Positions 25,461-33,847 of a DNA stretch of 64,000 nucleotides are shown one piece after another (within the stretch, counting starts at the first letter, position 1; each line of letters begins with the position of its first letter). The notes below the pieces were generated by a model. That model saw only the letters and a program-made list of their open reading frames with translations. It ran no database searches and was not told the origin of the DNA. Origin of the DNA: CAVWNR01 sp963756525 (GTDB lineage Bacteria; Actinomycetota; Actinomycetes; Mycobacteriales; Jatrophihabitantaceae); contig CAVWNR010000009.1 in assembly GCA_963756525.1 (NCBI GenBank), forward strand, positions 1,351,507 through 1,415,506, given 5' to 3'. The position numbers and the translations under genes are program-made.

Positions 25461-26774
25461 TCAGGCAGACCCGGCCGGAGTAGCCGCCGGTACGGGCGTT
25501 CGGCGGCGCGGTCCCCCGGCGACACGGGCGTAGACCACCGCCGTCAACGCGTACACGGCGCCGAGCACGACCACCGCCGCCGGCGAGTAGCCGCTGTCCG
25601 GCAGCACCAGCGCCGTCGCCACCGCCGCCGCGACGAACGTGACGTTGAACATCGTGTCGTAGAGCGAGAAGACCCGGCCCCGGAACTCGTCGTCGACTTG
25701 CTGCTGGACCAGCGTGTCGACGCAGATCTTCATCCCCTGGGCAGTGAACCCGAGCCCGGCCGCGGCCAGCAGCAGCAGCGGCATCCGGTACGGCAGGCCG
25801 AGCGCTACCTCGACCACGCCGGCGGTCGCGAGCAGGACGGTAGGCCAGCCGACGAAGCCGAGCCGGCGGGTGGCCGCCGGGGTGACGAGCGCGGCTACCG
25901 CGGCGCCGGCGGCGACCATCGCGACCGCCTGGCCCAGCCCGGCCAACCCGGCCCGGAAGAACCCCTCGTCCTGGAAGTAGTTGCGGTAGAGCAGCAGGGT
26001 ACAGATCGTGCTCACCCCGTAGCAGAACCGGAAGACACCGATCGCGCCCAACGCGTGCAGCGCGGGCTTGCGGCTGGCCACGTGCCGGGCGCCGGCGAGC
26101 ATGCCGGCAATCACGTCCCGGGCGGTCTCGCGACGGCTCCGCTCGACCTCGTCCGGACCGAGCAGCTCCCGCCGGAACCCGCCGGCGGCGAACGCAGAGA
26201 GCAGGTACGGGATGGTCGCCGCGAGTGCGATCGCCGCGTAGGCGCCGTCGGTCGCGCCGACCAGCGAGCGGACCCCGATGGCCGCCGTGGCCCCGAGCGT
26301 GGTTACCAGCGAGCCGCTCGTCGTCGACAGCGAATTGGCCGTCACCAACTCCGCCGGGCTGACCGTGTGCGGCAGCGACGCCGAGAGCGCGGCGAGGAAG
26401 AACCGGTTCACCGAGAAGACGACCAGCGCACTGGCGAAGAACGGCTCGCCGTGCACGCCGCCCGCGATCTCGGCGGCGACCCCGACCAGCGCCGCGCTGC
26501 GGGCCAGGTTCGAGACGACGAGAACCCGTTGCCGCCACCAGCGATCGAGCAGCACGCCGGCGAACGGGCCGACGAACGAGTAGGGGAGCAGCACCACCGC
26601 GAATCCGGCCGCGACATCGGCCGCGCGCGCCTGCCGATCGGGGTTGAACAGCACGGTGGCGGCGAGCGCGGCCTGGAACACCCCGTCCCCGAACTGCCCG
26701 GCCAGGCGCACGGTGTAGAGCCGGCGGAAGTCGGCACGGGTGAGGGCGGCCCGGAGGTGCCCGCGGCTGCGCAC
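25461..26774 (-). CDS. MFS transporter
   Basis: 437 residues with 12 predicted membrane helices and the MFS loop motif GVLLDRWWRQRVLV between helices 2 and 3, as in drug-exporter-like MFS proteins. A related MFS gene (Rv0037c) lies next to the yqgE homologue Rv0038 in M. tuberculosis, so the divergent MFS-yqgE pair seems conserved. The substrate is unknown. The ATG at 26774 lies 89 bp from the yqgE start, across a 12-bp tandem repeat. Confidence 0.87.
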   Translation of the reverse strand: MRSRGHLRAALTRADFRRLYTVRLAGQFGDGVFQAALAATVLFNPDRQARAADVAAGFAVVLLPYSFVGPFAGVLLDRWWRQRVLVVSNLARSAALVGVAAEIAGGVHGEPFFASALVVFSVNRFFLAALSASLPHTVSPAELVTANSLSTTSGSLVTTLGATAAIGVRSLVGATDGAYAAIALAATIPYLLSAFAAGGFRRELLGPDEVERSRRETARDVIAGMLAGARHVASRKPALHALGAIGVFRFCYGVSTICTLLLYRNYFQDEGFFRAGLAGLGQAVAMVAAGAAVAALVTPAATRRLGFVGWPTVLLATAGVVEVALGLPYRMPLLLLAAAGLGFTAQGMKICVDTLVQQQVDDEFRGRVFSLYDTMFNVTFVAAAVATALVLPDSGYSPAAVVVLGAVYALTAVVYARVAGGPRRRTPVPAATPAGSA

Positions 26775-26801
26775 GGCTTTGACGGTAGTGCGCCCGCGCC
26801 G

Positions 26802-26841
26802 GGCCGCCGAAACGGCCGCCGAAACAGCCGCCGAAACGGCC
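26802..26841. repeat. 12-bp tandem repeat in the MFS-yqgE spacer
   Basis: Three and a third copies of GGCCGCCGAAAC (third copy starts with A) between the divergent starts. It may influence promoter spacing. Confidence 0.8.
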
Positions 26842-26863
26842 CGGCACGCGGCAAGATTGCTCC

Positions 26864-27442
26864 GTGCCCGACGAAGAGCCCGCCCGCTGGGTCGGCCTCG
26901 AGCCCGCGGCCGGACGACTGCTCGTGTCGTCGCCCGCGCTCGTCGAGCCCACGTTCCACCGCGCCGTCGTCTACCTGCTCGAACACGACGGCGGCGGCAC
27001 CGTCGGGGTGATCCTCAACCGGCCCAGCCACACGCCGGTCGGTCAGGTGTTACCGGATTGGCACGAGGCGGTCTCCGAGCCGGCGGTGGTCTTCGGCGGC
27101 GGCCCGGTGCTGCCCGACGGCGCGCTCTGCCTCGGCCAGCTCCGTCAGGACGGTCCGGGCGTGCGCCGGCTGCCGGACGGGCTCGGCACGGTGGACCTGG
27201 ACGCCGACGTCGGCGTCATCACCGGGCTGACCACCCGGTTGCGGGTGTTCGCCGGCCACTCCGGGTGGGCGCCGGGGCAGCTCGACGCCGAGCTCGCCGC
27301 GGGCGCCTGGTATGTCGTCGCGGGCAGCGCGTCCGACGTGTTCACCGACGACCCGCGCCCGCTCTGGCCGCGGGTGCTGCGTCGCCAGCCACCCCCGTTG
27401 AACCTGCTCTCGACCTACCCGCCCGAGCTGGGCCTGAACTGA
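26864..27442 (+). CDS. YqgE/AlgH family protein (UPF0301)
   Basis: 192 residues of the YqgE/AlgH family: GRLLVSSPALVEPTFHRAVV, then LNRPS, FGGGPV and HSGWAPGQLDAELAAGAWYV, all conserved in the family. Biochemical function is unknown (AlgH affects alginate regulation in Pseudomonas). The usual start would be GTG at 26864. It ends 3 bp before the convergent ino1 stop. Confidence 0.92.
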   Translation: MPDEEPARWVGLEPAAGRLLVSSPALVEPTFHRAVVYLLEHDGGGTVGVILNRPSHTPVGQVLPDWHEAVSEPAVVFGGGPVLPDGALCLGQLRQDGPGVRRLPDGLGTVDLDADVGVITGLTTRLRVFAGHSGWAPGQLDAELAAGAWYVVAGSASDVFTDDPRPLWPRVLRRQPPPLNLLSTYPPELGLN

Positions 27443-27445
27443 GGG

Positions 27446-28528
27446 TCAGCGGTCGAGTTCGCCCCGGATGAACTTCTCCACCGCGTCGCGGGCCTCGTCA
27501 TCGAAGTACTGCACCGGCGGCGACTTCATGAAGTACGAGCTCGCCGAGAGCACCGGGCCGCTGATGCCGCGATCCTTGGCGATCTTGGCGGCGCGCACCG
27601 CGTCGATGATGATGCCCGCCGAGTTGGGGGAATCCCAGACCTCGAGCTTGTACTCGAGATTCAGCGGCACGTCGCCGAACGCCTTGCCCTCGAGCCGGAC
27701 GTAGGCCCACTTGCGGTCGTCCAGCCAGGGCACGTAGTCGGACGGGCCGATGTGCACGTTGCGGGCGCCGAGGTCGCGGTGCGGGATCTGCGAGGTCACC
27801 GACTGCGTCTTGCTGATCTTCTTGGACTCGAGCCGGTCACGCTCGAGCATGTTCATGAAGTCCATGTTCCCGCCGACGTTGAGCTGCATGGTCCGCTGCA
27901 GCTCGACGCCGCGGTCCTCGAAGAGCTTGGCCAGCACCCGGTGCGTGATCGTGGCGCCGACCTGCGACTTGATGTCGTCGCCGACGATCGGCACGCCGGC
28001 CTGCTCGAACTTCGCCGCCCACTCCGCAGTGCCGGCGATGAACACCGGCAGCGCGTTGACGAACGCCACTTTCGCGTCGATGGCGCACTGGGCATAGAAC
28101 TTCGCCGCCTCCTCGGAGCCGACGGGGAGATAGCAGATCAGGACGTCGACCTCGGCGGCGCGAAGGGTGGCGACGACGTCCACCGGCTCCTCGTCGGACT
28201 CCTCGATCGTCTGCCGGTAGTACTTGCCCAGCCCGTCGAGGGTGTGCCCGCGCTGCACGGTGACGCCCAGCGGCGGCACGTCGCAGATCTTGATGGTGTT
28301 GTTCTCGCTGGCGGTGATCGCCTCGGAGAGGTCGCGACCGACCTTTTTGGCGTCCACGTCGAACGCGGTGACGAACTCGATGTCGCGGACGTGGTACGGC
28401 CCGAACTGGACGTGCATCAGCCCCGGCACCTTCTGTGCGGGGTCGGCGTCGCAGTAGTAGTGGACGCCCTGGATGAGCGACGCCGCGCAGTTGCCCACGC
28501 CGACGATGCCGACACGGATCTTGCCCAT
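27446..28528 (-). CDS. ino1: Inositol-3-phosphate synthase
   Basis: 360-residue NAD-dependent myo-inositol-1-phosphate synthase, converting glucose 6-phosphate to the inositol precursor of phosphatidylinositol and mycothiol. Seen: GIVGVGNCAASLIQG (NAD site), NALPVFIAGT, GDDIKSQVGATITHR and LNVGGNMDF. ATG at 28528 overlaps the stop of the padR gene (TGATG), so the two are translationally coupled. padR-ino1 linkage is also known in mycobacteria (Rv0047c-Rv0046c). Inositol need fits a mycothiol-making actinobacterium. Confidence 0.96.
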   Translation of the reverse strand: MGKIRVGIVGVGNCAASLIQGVHYYCDADPAQKVPGLMHVQFGPYHVRDIEFVTAFDVDAKKVGRDLSEAITASENNTIKICDVPPLGVTVQRGHTLDGLGKYYRQTIEESDEEPVDVVATLRAAEVDVLICYLPVGSEEAAKFYAQCAIDAKVAFVNALPVFIAGTAEWAAKFEQAGVPIVGDDIKSQVGATITHRVLAKLFEDRGVELQRTMQLNVGGNMDFMNMLERDRLESKKISKTQSVTSQIPHRDLGARNVHIGPSDYVPWLDDRKWAYVRLEGKAFGDVPLNLEYKLEVWDSPNSAGIIIDAVRAAKIAKDRGISGPVLSASSYFMKSPPVQYFDDEARDAVEKFIRGELDR

Positions 28529-29082
28529 CAGGGTGCCTCCTTGGGATTGGTGGGTTTCTTCTCGTCTGCGATCAGCTCGTTGAGCCAGCGGACCTCGCGG
28601 TCGACCGACTCGAGACCGTGCTGCTGCAGCTGAAGGGTGTAGCGGTCCAACCGCTGCCGGGTGCGGGCCAACGCGCTGCGCAGGCCGTCGCGCCGCTCTT
28701 CCACTCGGCGCCGACGTCCCTCGAGGATCTGCAGCCGGATCTCGGACCGGGTCTGCGCGAAGAACGCCAGCCGGGCGCCGAACCCGTCGTCGTCGAAGGC
28801 CTCCGGCCCGACCTCGGCGAGCAGTTCGGCCAGGTGCTCCTTCCCGTCCGCGGTGATCCGGTAGACCCGCTTGCCGCGCCGCGAGCGGGCCGCGCTCGGC
28901 GCCGGGTCGATCGGCTCCTCCTCCGTGATCCACCCCGCTTCGGAGAGCCGTCGCAGGGTCGGGTAGAGCGAGCCGTAGGAGAACGCCCGGAACGCGCCGA
29001 GCAGGCCGGCCAGCCGCTTGCGCAGCTCGTAGCCGTGCATCGGGCTCTCGTTCAGCAGCCCGAGGACGGCGACCTCCAGCAC
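28528..29082 (-). CDS. PadR family transcriptional regulator
   Basis: 184 residues: N-terminal winged helix (LEVAVLGLLNESPMHGYELRK...SYGSLYPTLRRLSEAGWI) and a C-terminal coiled-coil dimerisation region (around 115-175, Arg/Glu-rich). It is the first gene of an operon with ino1. A perfect 8+8 palindrome 22 bp upstream of its start is a probable autoregulatory operator, so it likely controls inositol synthesis. Confidence 0.92.
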   Translation of the reverse strand: MLEVAVLGLLNESPMHGYELRKRLAGLLGAFRAFSYGSLYPTLRRLSEAGWITEEEPIDPAPSAARSRRGKRVYRITADGKEHLAELLAEVGPEAFDDDGFGARLAFFAQTRSEIRLQILEGRRRRVEERRDGLRSALARTRQRLDRYTLQLQQHGLESVDREVRWLNELIADEKKPTNPKEAP

Positions 29083-29103
29083 CGCACGTTCCTATCTCGA
29101 GTC

Positions 29104-29124
29104 GATGTATCAGCACGATACATC
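29104..29124. promoter_or_regulatory. Probable PadR operator
   Basis: GATGTATC-AGCAC-GATACATC, a perfect 8-bp inverted repeat with a 5-nt spacer containing ATGT...ACAT half-sites as in PadR boxes. It is 22 bp upstream of padR and 94 bp upstream of the divergent thiolase gene. Confidence 0.75.
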
Positions 29125-29217
29125 AGTCCGAGACGTTGGCAAGATCGCCGCGGTTAGGGACCCGCTGTGCCCCGCATGCCCGAGACCATTGCGGGTCGCC
29201 TTGGGTAGCGTCGGTTC

Positions 29218-30501
29218 GTGCCTACAGCTCGCGCCGCCGTCGTCGGCGGCAACCGGATCCCGTTCGCGCGCGCCGGGGGTCCGTTCGCGCGCGCCGCCAA
29301 CCAGGACATGCTCACCGCGGCGCTCGACGGGCTGGTAGCCCGCTTCGGGCTGCAGGATGAGCGCCTCGGCGAGGTCGCCGCCGGCGCGGTGCTCAAGCAC
29401 AGCCGCGACTTCAACCTGACCCGCGAGTCGGTGCTCGGCTCGGCGCTCGCCCCGACGACGCCGGCGTATGACATTCAGCAGGCGTGCGGCACCGGGCTCG
29501 AGGCGACGATCCTGGTCGCCAACAAGATCGCGCTCGGGCAGATCGAGGCTGGTGTGGCGGGCGGCGCCGACACCGTCTCCGACGCGCCCATCGCGCTGAA
29601 TGACGACCTCCGCTCGGTGCTGCTCGACGTCAACCGGGCCCGGTCGGTGGGCGGCCGGATACGTGCGCTCGGCGCCCTGCGGCCGTCCCAGCTCAAGCCC
29701 GAGGCACCGCGCAACAGCGAGCCGCGCACCGGCCTGTCGATGGGCGAACACGCCGCGATCACCGCGGCCGAGTGGGGCGTCGTCCGCGAGGATCAGGACG
29801 AGCTGGCCGCCGCGAGCCACGGCAAGCTCGCCGCCGCCTACGAGCGAGGATTCTTCGACGACCTGGTGACGCCGTTCCTTCGCCTGACCCGGGACCAGAA
29901 CCTGCGCCCGGACACGTCGGTCGAGAAGCTCGCCGCCCTGAAGCCCGTCTTCGGACGCGGCCCCGATGCGACGATGACTGCGGGCAACTCGACGCCGCTC
30001 TCGGACGGCGCGTCCGTCGTGCTACTGGCCACCGACGAATGGGCGGCGCGGCGGAACCTGCCGGTGCTCGCGCACGTCGTCGACGCCGAGACCGCGGCCG
30101 TCGACTACGTGCATGGTGATCGGCGCGCGGACGGGCTGCTGATGGCGCCGGTGTACGCGCTCCCGCGTCTGCTCGCCCGGCAGAAGCTCACCCTGCAGGA
30201 CTTCGACTTCTACGAGATCCACGAGGCGTTCGCCTCGACCGTGCTGGTGACGTTAGCGGCGTGGGAGGACGCGGAGTTCTGCCGTATCCGGCTCGGGCTG
30301 GGCGAGCCGCTCGGCCCGATCGACCGGTCGCGGCTGAACGTCGCCGGCTCGTCGCTGGCCGCGGGGCACCCGTTCGCCGCCACCGGCGGGCGAATCGTCG
30401 CCACGCTCGCCAAGCTGCTGCACGAGAAGGGCGGCGGTCGGGGACTCGTCTCGATCTGCGCGGCGGGCGGGCAGGGCGTCGTCGCGATCCTGGAGGCCTG
30501 A
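29218..30501 (+). CDS. Acetyl-CoA acyltransferase (thiolase, FadA2-like)
   Basis: 427-residue thiolase catalysing reversible thiolytic cleavage of 3-ketoacyl-CoA. Nucleophile Cys in DIQQACGTGLEA, His in SLAAGHPFAATGGR and the second Cys in SICAAGGQGVV. The operon order thiolase - FabG4 type - MaoC matches the gene set fadA2/fabG4/htdX (Rv0243-Rv0241c) in M. tuberculosis. A TAGCGT box (29206-29211) lies 6 nt before the GTG, suggesting a leaderless message. It is divergent from padR. Confidence 0.92.
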   Translation: MPTARAAVVGGNRIPFARAGGPFARAANQDMLTAALDGLVARFGLQDERLGEVAAGAVLKHSRDFNLTRESVLGSALAPTTPAYDIQQACGTGLEATILVANKIALGQIEAGVAGGADTVSDAPIALNDDLRSVLLDVNRARSVGGRIRALGALRPSQLKPEAPRNSEPRTGLSMGEHAAITAAEWGVVREDQDELAAASHGKLAAAYERGFFDDLVTPFLRLTRDQNLRPDTSVEKLAALKPVFGRGPDATMTAGNSTPLSDGASVVLLATDEWAARRNLPVLAHVVDAETAAVDYVHGDRRADGLLMAPVYALPRLLARQKLTLQDFDFYEIHEAFASTVLVTLAAWEDAEFCRIRLGLGEPLGPIDRSRLNVAGSSLAAGHPFAATGGRIVATLAKLLHEKGGGRGLVSICAAGGQGVVAILEA

Positions 30502-30503
30502 CC

Positions 30504-31814
30504 GTGCCGGACCGCTATCTGGAGCTGGTCAACTCGCCCGCCGGCCGGAAGGTCGCTTCCCGGTTGGGCTTGCCGCGCCCGGCGGTGCTGCGGCGCTATG
30601 AGCCGGGTGCGCCGCTGCTACCCGGGCCGCTGCTGCTCGGCGGGTCGACGGCATTCGGCGACGTGCTACGCGACGGGGGCGTCGACGTCGTTGACTCCGA
30701 CGCCGACGACACCCGCTGGGCCGCACTCGTCTACGACGCGACCGCAGTTGCCGCGGTCGGTGACCTTGCGGCGGTGCGGTCGTTCCTCGCTTCGCCGCTG
30801 CGCCGGGTGCGTCCCTCCGGGCGGGTGGTCGTGCTGGGCCGCGCGCCGGACGGCGCCGATGCCGGGGTGGACGCGGCCCGGCAGGCCCTCGACGGCATGG
30901 TCCGCTCGCTCGCCAAGGAACTGCGAGCCGGCGCCACGGCGAACCTGGTGCTGCTCGACGAGGGCGCGGATCCCGGGCCGGTGCTCCGGTTCCTGCTCTC
31001 CGGGCGGTCGGCCTACGTCGACGGGCAGCCGATCCGGGTGGGCCCCGGCGCGGCGCCCACCGCCGACTGGGCGCGCCCGCTCGCCGGCAAGGTTGCGCTG
31101 GTGACCGGCGCGGCGCGCGGCATCGGCGCGGCGATCGCCTCGGTGCTCGCTCGCGACGGCGCGCGCGTCGTCGTCGCCGACCTGCCTGCCGCCGGTGCGG
31201 GCCTCGCCCGTACGGCCAACCGGGTCGGTGGCACCGCGTTACAGGTCGACATCACCGCCCCGGATGCCCCGCAGCTGCTGCTCGAGCACCTCGCCGCCCG
31301 GCACGGCGGCGTCGACGTCGTCGTGCACAACGCGGGCGTGACCCGCGACCGGGTGCTGGTCAACCTGAAGCCCGAGCAGTGGGACGCCGTGCTCGCGGTC
31401 AACCTCGAGGCCCAATTGCGGATCAACGCGGCGTTGCTCGCCGGCACCGCGCTGCACGACGCGGCGCGCGTGGTCTGCCTGGCGTCCACCAGCGGCATCG
31501 CCGGCAACCGCGGCCAGACCAACTACGCGGCCAGCAAGGCCGGGATCATCGGCATGGTCCGCGCGTTGGCGCCGGCATTCGCCGCACACGGCGGCGGGAC
31601 GATCAACGCCATCGCGCCGGGCTTCATCGACACTGAGATGACCCGCGCCATGCCGATCGCCACCCGCGAGCTCGCCCGGCGGCTGAACTCGCTGCAGCAG
31701 GCGGGTCTGCCGATCGACGTCGCCGAGGTCGCCGGCTGGCTGGCCTCGCCCGGCGCTGGCGGCGTGAACGGTCAGGTGCTGCGGGTCTGCGGCCAGAGCC
31801 TGGTCGGGGCATGA
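30504..31814 (+). CDS. High-molecular-weight 3-oxoacyl reductase (FabG4-like)
   Basis: 436 residues. The N-terminal 190 form the flavodoxin-like/degenerate SDR domain typical of FabG4. The C-terminal SDR domain has the coenzyme motif VALVTGAARGIGAAI (around 197), NAG in VVHNAGVTRD, and the catalytic Ser and Tyr-Lys in CLASTSGIAGN and TNYAASKAG. It reduces 3-ketoacyl-CoA/ACP or oxidises the hydroxy form. The GTG start at 30504 has GGAGG 9 nt upstream, only 2 bp after the thiolase stop; the stop overlaps the next ATG (ATGA). Confidence 0.93.
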   Translation: MPDRYLELVNSPAGRKVASRLGLPRPAVLRRYEPGAPLLPGPLLLGGSTAFGDVLRDGGVDVVDSDADDTRWAALVYDATAVAAVGDLAAVRSFLASPLRRVRPSGRVVVLGRAPDGADAGVDAARQALDGMVRSLAKELRAGATANLVLLDEGADPGPVLRFLLSGRSAYVDGQPIRVGPGAAPTADWARPLAGKVALVTGAARGIGAAIASVLARDGARVVVADLPAAGAGLARTANRVGGTALQVDITAPDAPQLLLEHLAARHGGVDVVVHNAGVTRDRVLVNLKPEQWDAVLAVNLEAQLRINAALLAGTALHDAARVVCLASTSGIAGNRGQTNYAASKAGIIGMVRALAPAFAAHGGGTINAIAPGFIDTEMTRAMPIATRELARRLNSLQQAGLPIDVAEVAGWLASPGAGGVNGQVLRVCGQSLVGA

Positions 31815-32662
31815 CGATCCGCATCTTCACCGAGCCGCCGGCGCTGGCCGGGCTGTATCTGTGCGCCGCCAGGAGCGCCCGCAAGCGTCCCGGGCACGCG
31901 CTGCCCGACTCGGCGTACACGCTGGCCGACCAGAGCATCGACGCCGACCACCTCGCCGGCTACCAGCGGCTGTGCAGCTTTCGGGTTGGCGACGTGCTGC
32001 CGCTGACCTACCTGCACGTGATCGCGTTCCGGCTGGCGATGGCGTTGATGGTCGAGCCGGCGTTCCCTTTCCCGGCGCCGGGCCTGGTGCACATCGCCAA
32101 CTCGATCGAAGCCCGGCGGCCGGTTCGCCTCGACGAGACGGTGACGCTGCGGGTGCACGCCGCCGATCTGCGCCCGCACGACGCCGGCCAGCAGTTCGAC
32201 GTGCTCACCGAAGCATCCGTCCACGACGAGCCGGTGTGGAGCGAGCGGAGCAGCTACCTGCACCGCGAACGCTCCCGCGGCCCACGCCCGCCGCGCGAGC
32301 CCGGACCGCAGCCGCCGGCCGTCCCGGCGCTCATCCAGGTGCCGCGCGCCATCGGCCGCCGGTACGCCGCGGTGTCCGGCGACCGCAACCCCATCCACCT
32401 GCACCCGCTGGCCGCCCGCGCGTTCGGTTTCCCGCGGATGATTGCCCACGGCATGTGGCTCGCCGCCCGCACGCTTGCCACGCTGGATGGTCGTCGACCG
32501 GGCAGCGCGGCGTTCGACGTCGCGTTCAAGACCCCGGTGCTACTGCCCGCAACCGTCGAGGTCTTGGCGGTGGCTGACGGTGCCACCTGGTCGCTGAACG
32601 TTCGCGACGCGCGCAGCGGCAAGCCGCACCTGGCCGGGCTGGTTCGTCCGCTGTCCCCATAG
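31811..32662 (+). CDS. MaoC-like 3-hydroxyacyl-thioester dehydratase (HtdX-like)
   Basis: 283-residue double hot-dog protein. The second half has the hydratase signature RRYAAVSGDRNPIHLHPLAA with Asp/His catalytic pair, then GFPRMIAHGMW. The first half is the degenerate hot-dog repeat. It hydrates enoyl thioesters or dehydrates 3-hydroxyacyl thioesters, completing a beta-oxidation-type unit with the two upstream genes. It overlaps fabG4 by 4 nt. Its TAG stop is part of the -10 box of the next gene. Confidence 0.9.
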   Translation: MTIRIFTEPPALAGLYLCAARSARKRPGHALPDSAYTLADQSIDADHLAGYQRLCSFRVGDVLPLTYLHVIAFRLAMALMVEPAFPFPAPGLVHIANSIEARRPVRLDETVTLRVHAADLRPHDAGQQFDVLTEASVHDEPVWSERSSYLHRERSRGPRPPREPGPQPPAVPALIQVPRAIGRRYAAVSGDRNPIHLHPLAARAFGFPRMIAHGMWLAARTLATLDGRRPGSAAFDVAFKTPVLLPATVEVLAVADGATWSLNVRDARSGKPHLAGLVRPLSP

Positions 32663-32674
32663 ACTGCCCGGGTC

Positions 32675-33847
32675 ATGGTCGCGCTCGATTTGCCTGCGGG
32701 CCGCGGCGGCGTGCTGCCGAACCAGTACCTCGACGCCGCGATCGCCGCAGGTTCGATTGACGCCGGCGGGTACAAGATCCCGCAGAGCAACGTGCAACCG
32801 GCGAGCCTCGACCTGCGGCTAGGCGAGGTGGCCTACCGGATTCGGTGCAGCTTCCTGCCCGGCCGGCACGCCGTCGAGGCGCGGCTGAAGGACTACATCA
32901 TCGACGAGCTGGACCTGCGCCGCGACGGCGCCGTCCTGGAGACGAACCTGCCGTATCTCGTCCCGTTGATGGAGAATCTGTCACTGCCGTCCGAGGTGCG
33001 GGCGAAGGCGAATCCGAAGAGCTCGACCGGCCGCGCGGACGTCTTCACCCGGGTCATCACCGACGAGAGCTCGCGGTTCGACCAGATCGCCGCCGGCTAC
33101 CGCGGCGGGCTCTACCTCGAGGTCGTCCCGCTGTCGTTTCCGGTGCGGGTGCGCGAGGGTCTCTCGCTCAACCAGGTGCGCCTCTCCGTCGGCCAGACCG
33201 TGCTCACCGACGAGGAGATCCGCGACTTCCACGCCGAGCAGCCAATCCTCTTCGCCGAGGGCGTGCCGGTCTGCTCGGACGCGTTGGCGCTTTCCGGCGG
33301 GCTCTTCCTGAGCCTCGACCTGCGCGGCGACCGGGATGGACGGGTGGGGTACCGCTCCCGCGGCAGCGCGCCGTTGCTGGATTTGTCGAAAGTCGGCGCC
33401 GCGGATCCGGAGTCGTTCTGGGAGGACGTCCGCCGGGAAGAGGGCGACCGGGTCGTTCTCAACCCGAAGAACTTCTACCTGCTGATGTCGCACGAAGCGG
33501 TCTCGATCCCGCCGCAGTTGGCGGCCGAGATGACGGCCTACGACCCGACCAGCGGCGAGCTGCGAACTCACTACGCGGGATTCTTCGACCCCGGCTTCGG
33601 CTACGGGGCAGTGAACGGCTCGACGGCCGCACTGGAAGTTCGCGCGCACGACGTGCCGTTCATGATCGAGCACGGTCAGCAGGTCTGCAAGCTGACCTTC
33701 GAGCGGATGCTCGAGGAGCCGACGCTGCTCTACGGACAGGGCATCGGGTCGAGCTACCAGGCGCAGACCGAGACGCTCGGCAAGCAGTTCCGCCGTCCGG
33801 ACCGGCGGATCAGGCCGGCTCGCCGATCACGTCTTCCCCGCTCCTGA
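32675..33847 (+). CDS. 2'-deoxycytidine 5'-triphosphate deaminase, two-domain long form
   Basis: 390 residues, about twice the common Dcd length. The N-terminal half has VQPASLDLRLGEVAYRI and ANPKSSTGRADVFTRVITD; the C-terminal half repeats the trimeric dUTPase fold with HYAGFFDPGFGYG. This is the DCD_N-type family best known in Alphaproteobacteria. It would produce dUTP from dCTP for thymidylate synthesis. TAGACT (32660-32665) lies 9 nt before the ATG. The last 8 codons fall inside a large palindrome that also runs into the convergent gene. Confidence 0.82.
   Translation: MVALDLPAGRGGVLPNQYLDAAIAAGSIDAGGYKIPQSNVQPASLDLRLGEVAYRIRCSFLPGRHAVEARLKDYIIDELDLRRDGAVLETNLPYLVPLMENLSLPSEVRAKANPKSSTGRADVFTRVITDESSRFDQIAAGYRGGLYLEVVPLSFPVRVREGLSLNQVRLSVGQTVLTDEEIRDFHAEQPILFAEGVPVCSDALALSGGLFLSLDLRGDRDGRVGYRSRGSAPLLDLSKVGAADPESFWEDVRREEGDRVVLNPKNFYLLMSHEAVSIPPQLAAEMTAYDPTSGELRTHYAGFFDPGFGYGAVNGSTAALEVRAHDVPFMIEHGQQVCKLTFERMLEEPTLLYGQGIGSSYQAQTETLGKQFRRPDRRIRPARRSRLPRS

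Noticed and set aside
24268..25533. 421-codon frame overlapping the phosphoesterase gene on the same strand
   Set aside because: The other frame holds the conserved motifs; this one is Arg/Ala-rich without similarity.
25698..27011. 437-codon frame opposite the MFS gene
   Set aside because: The MFS frame on the minus strand shows transmembrane helices and the loop motif; this frame is a charged shadow.
27446..29116. 556-codon extension of ino1 through padR
   Set aside because: The upstream part is padR read in another frame. Real ino1 begins at MGKIRVGIVG (28528).
29263..29298. Near-repeat of CCGTTCGCGCGCGCCG in the thiolase N-terminus
   Set aside because: It encodes a normal PFARA-type family segment; probably only codon repetition.
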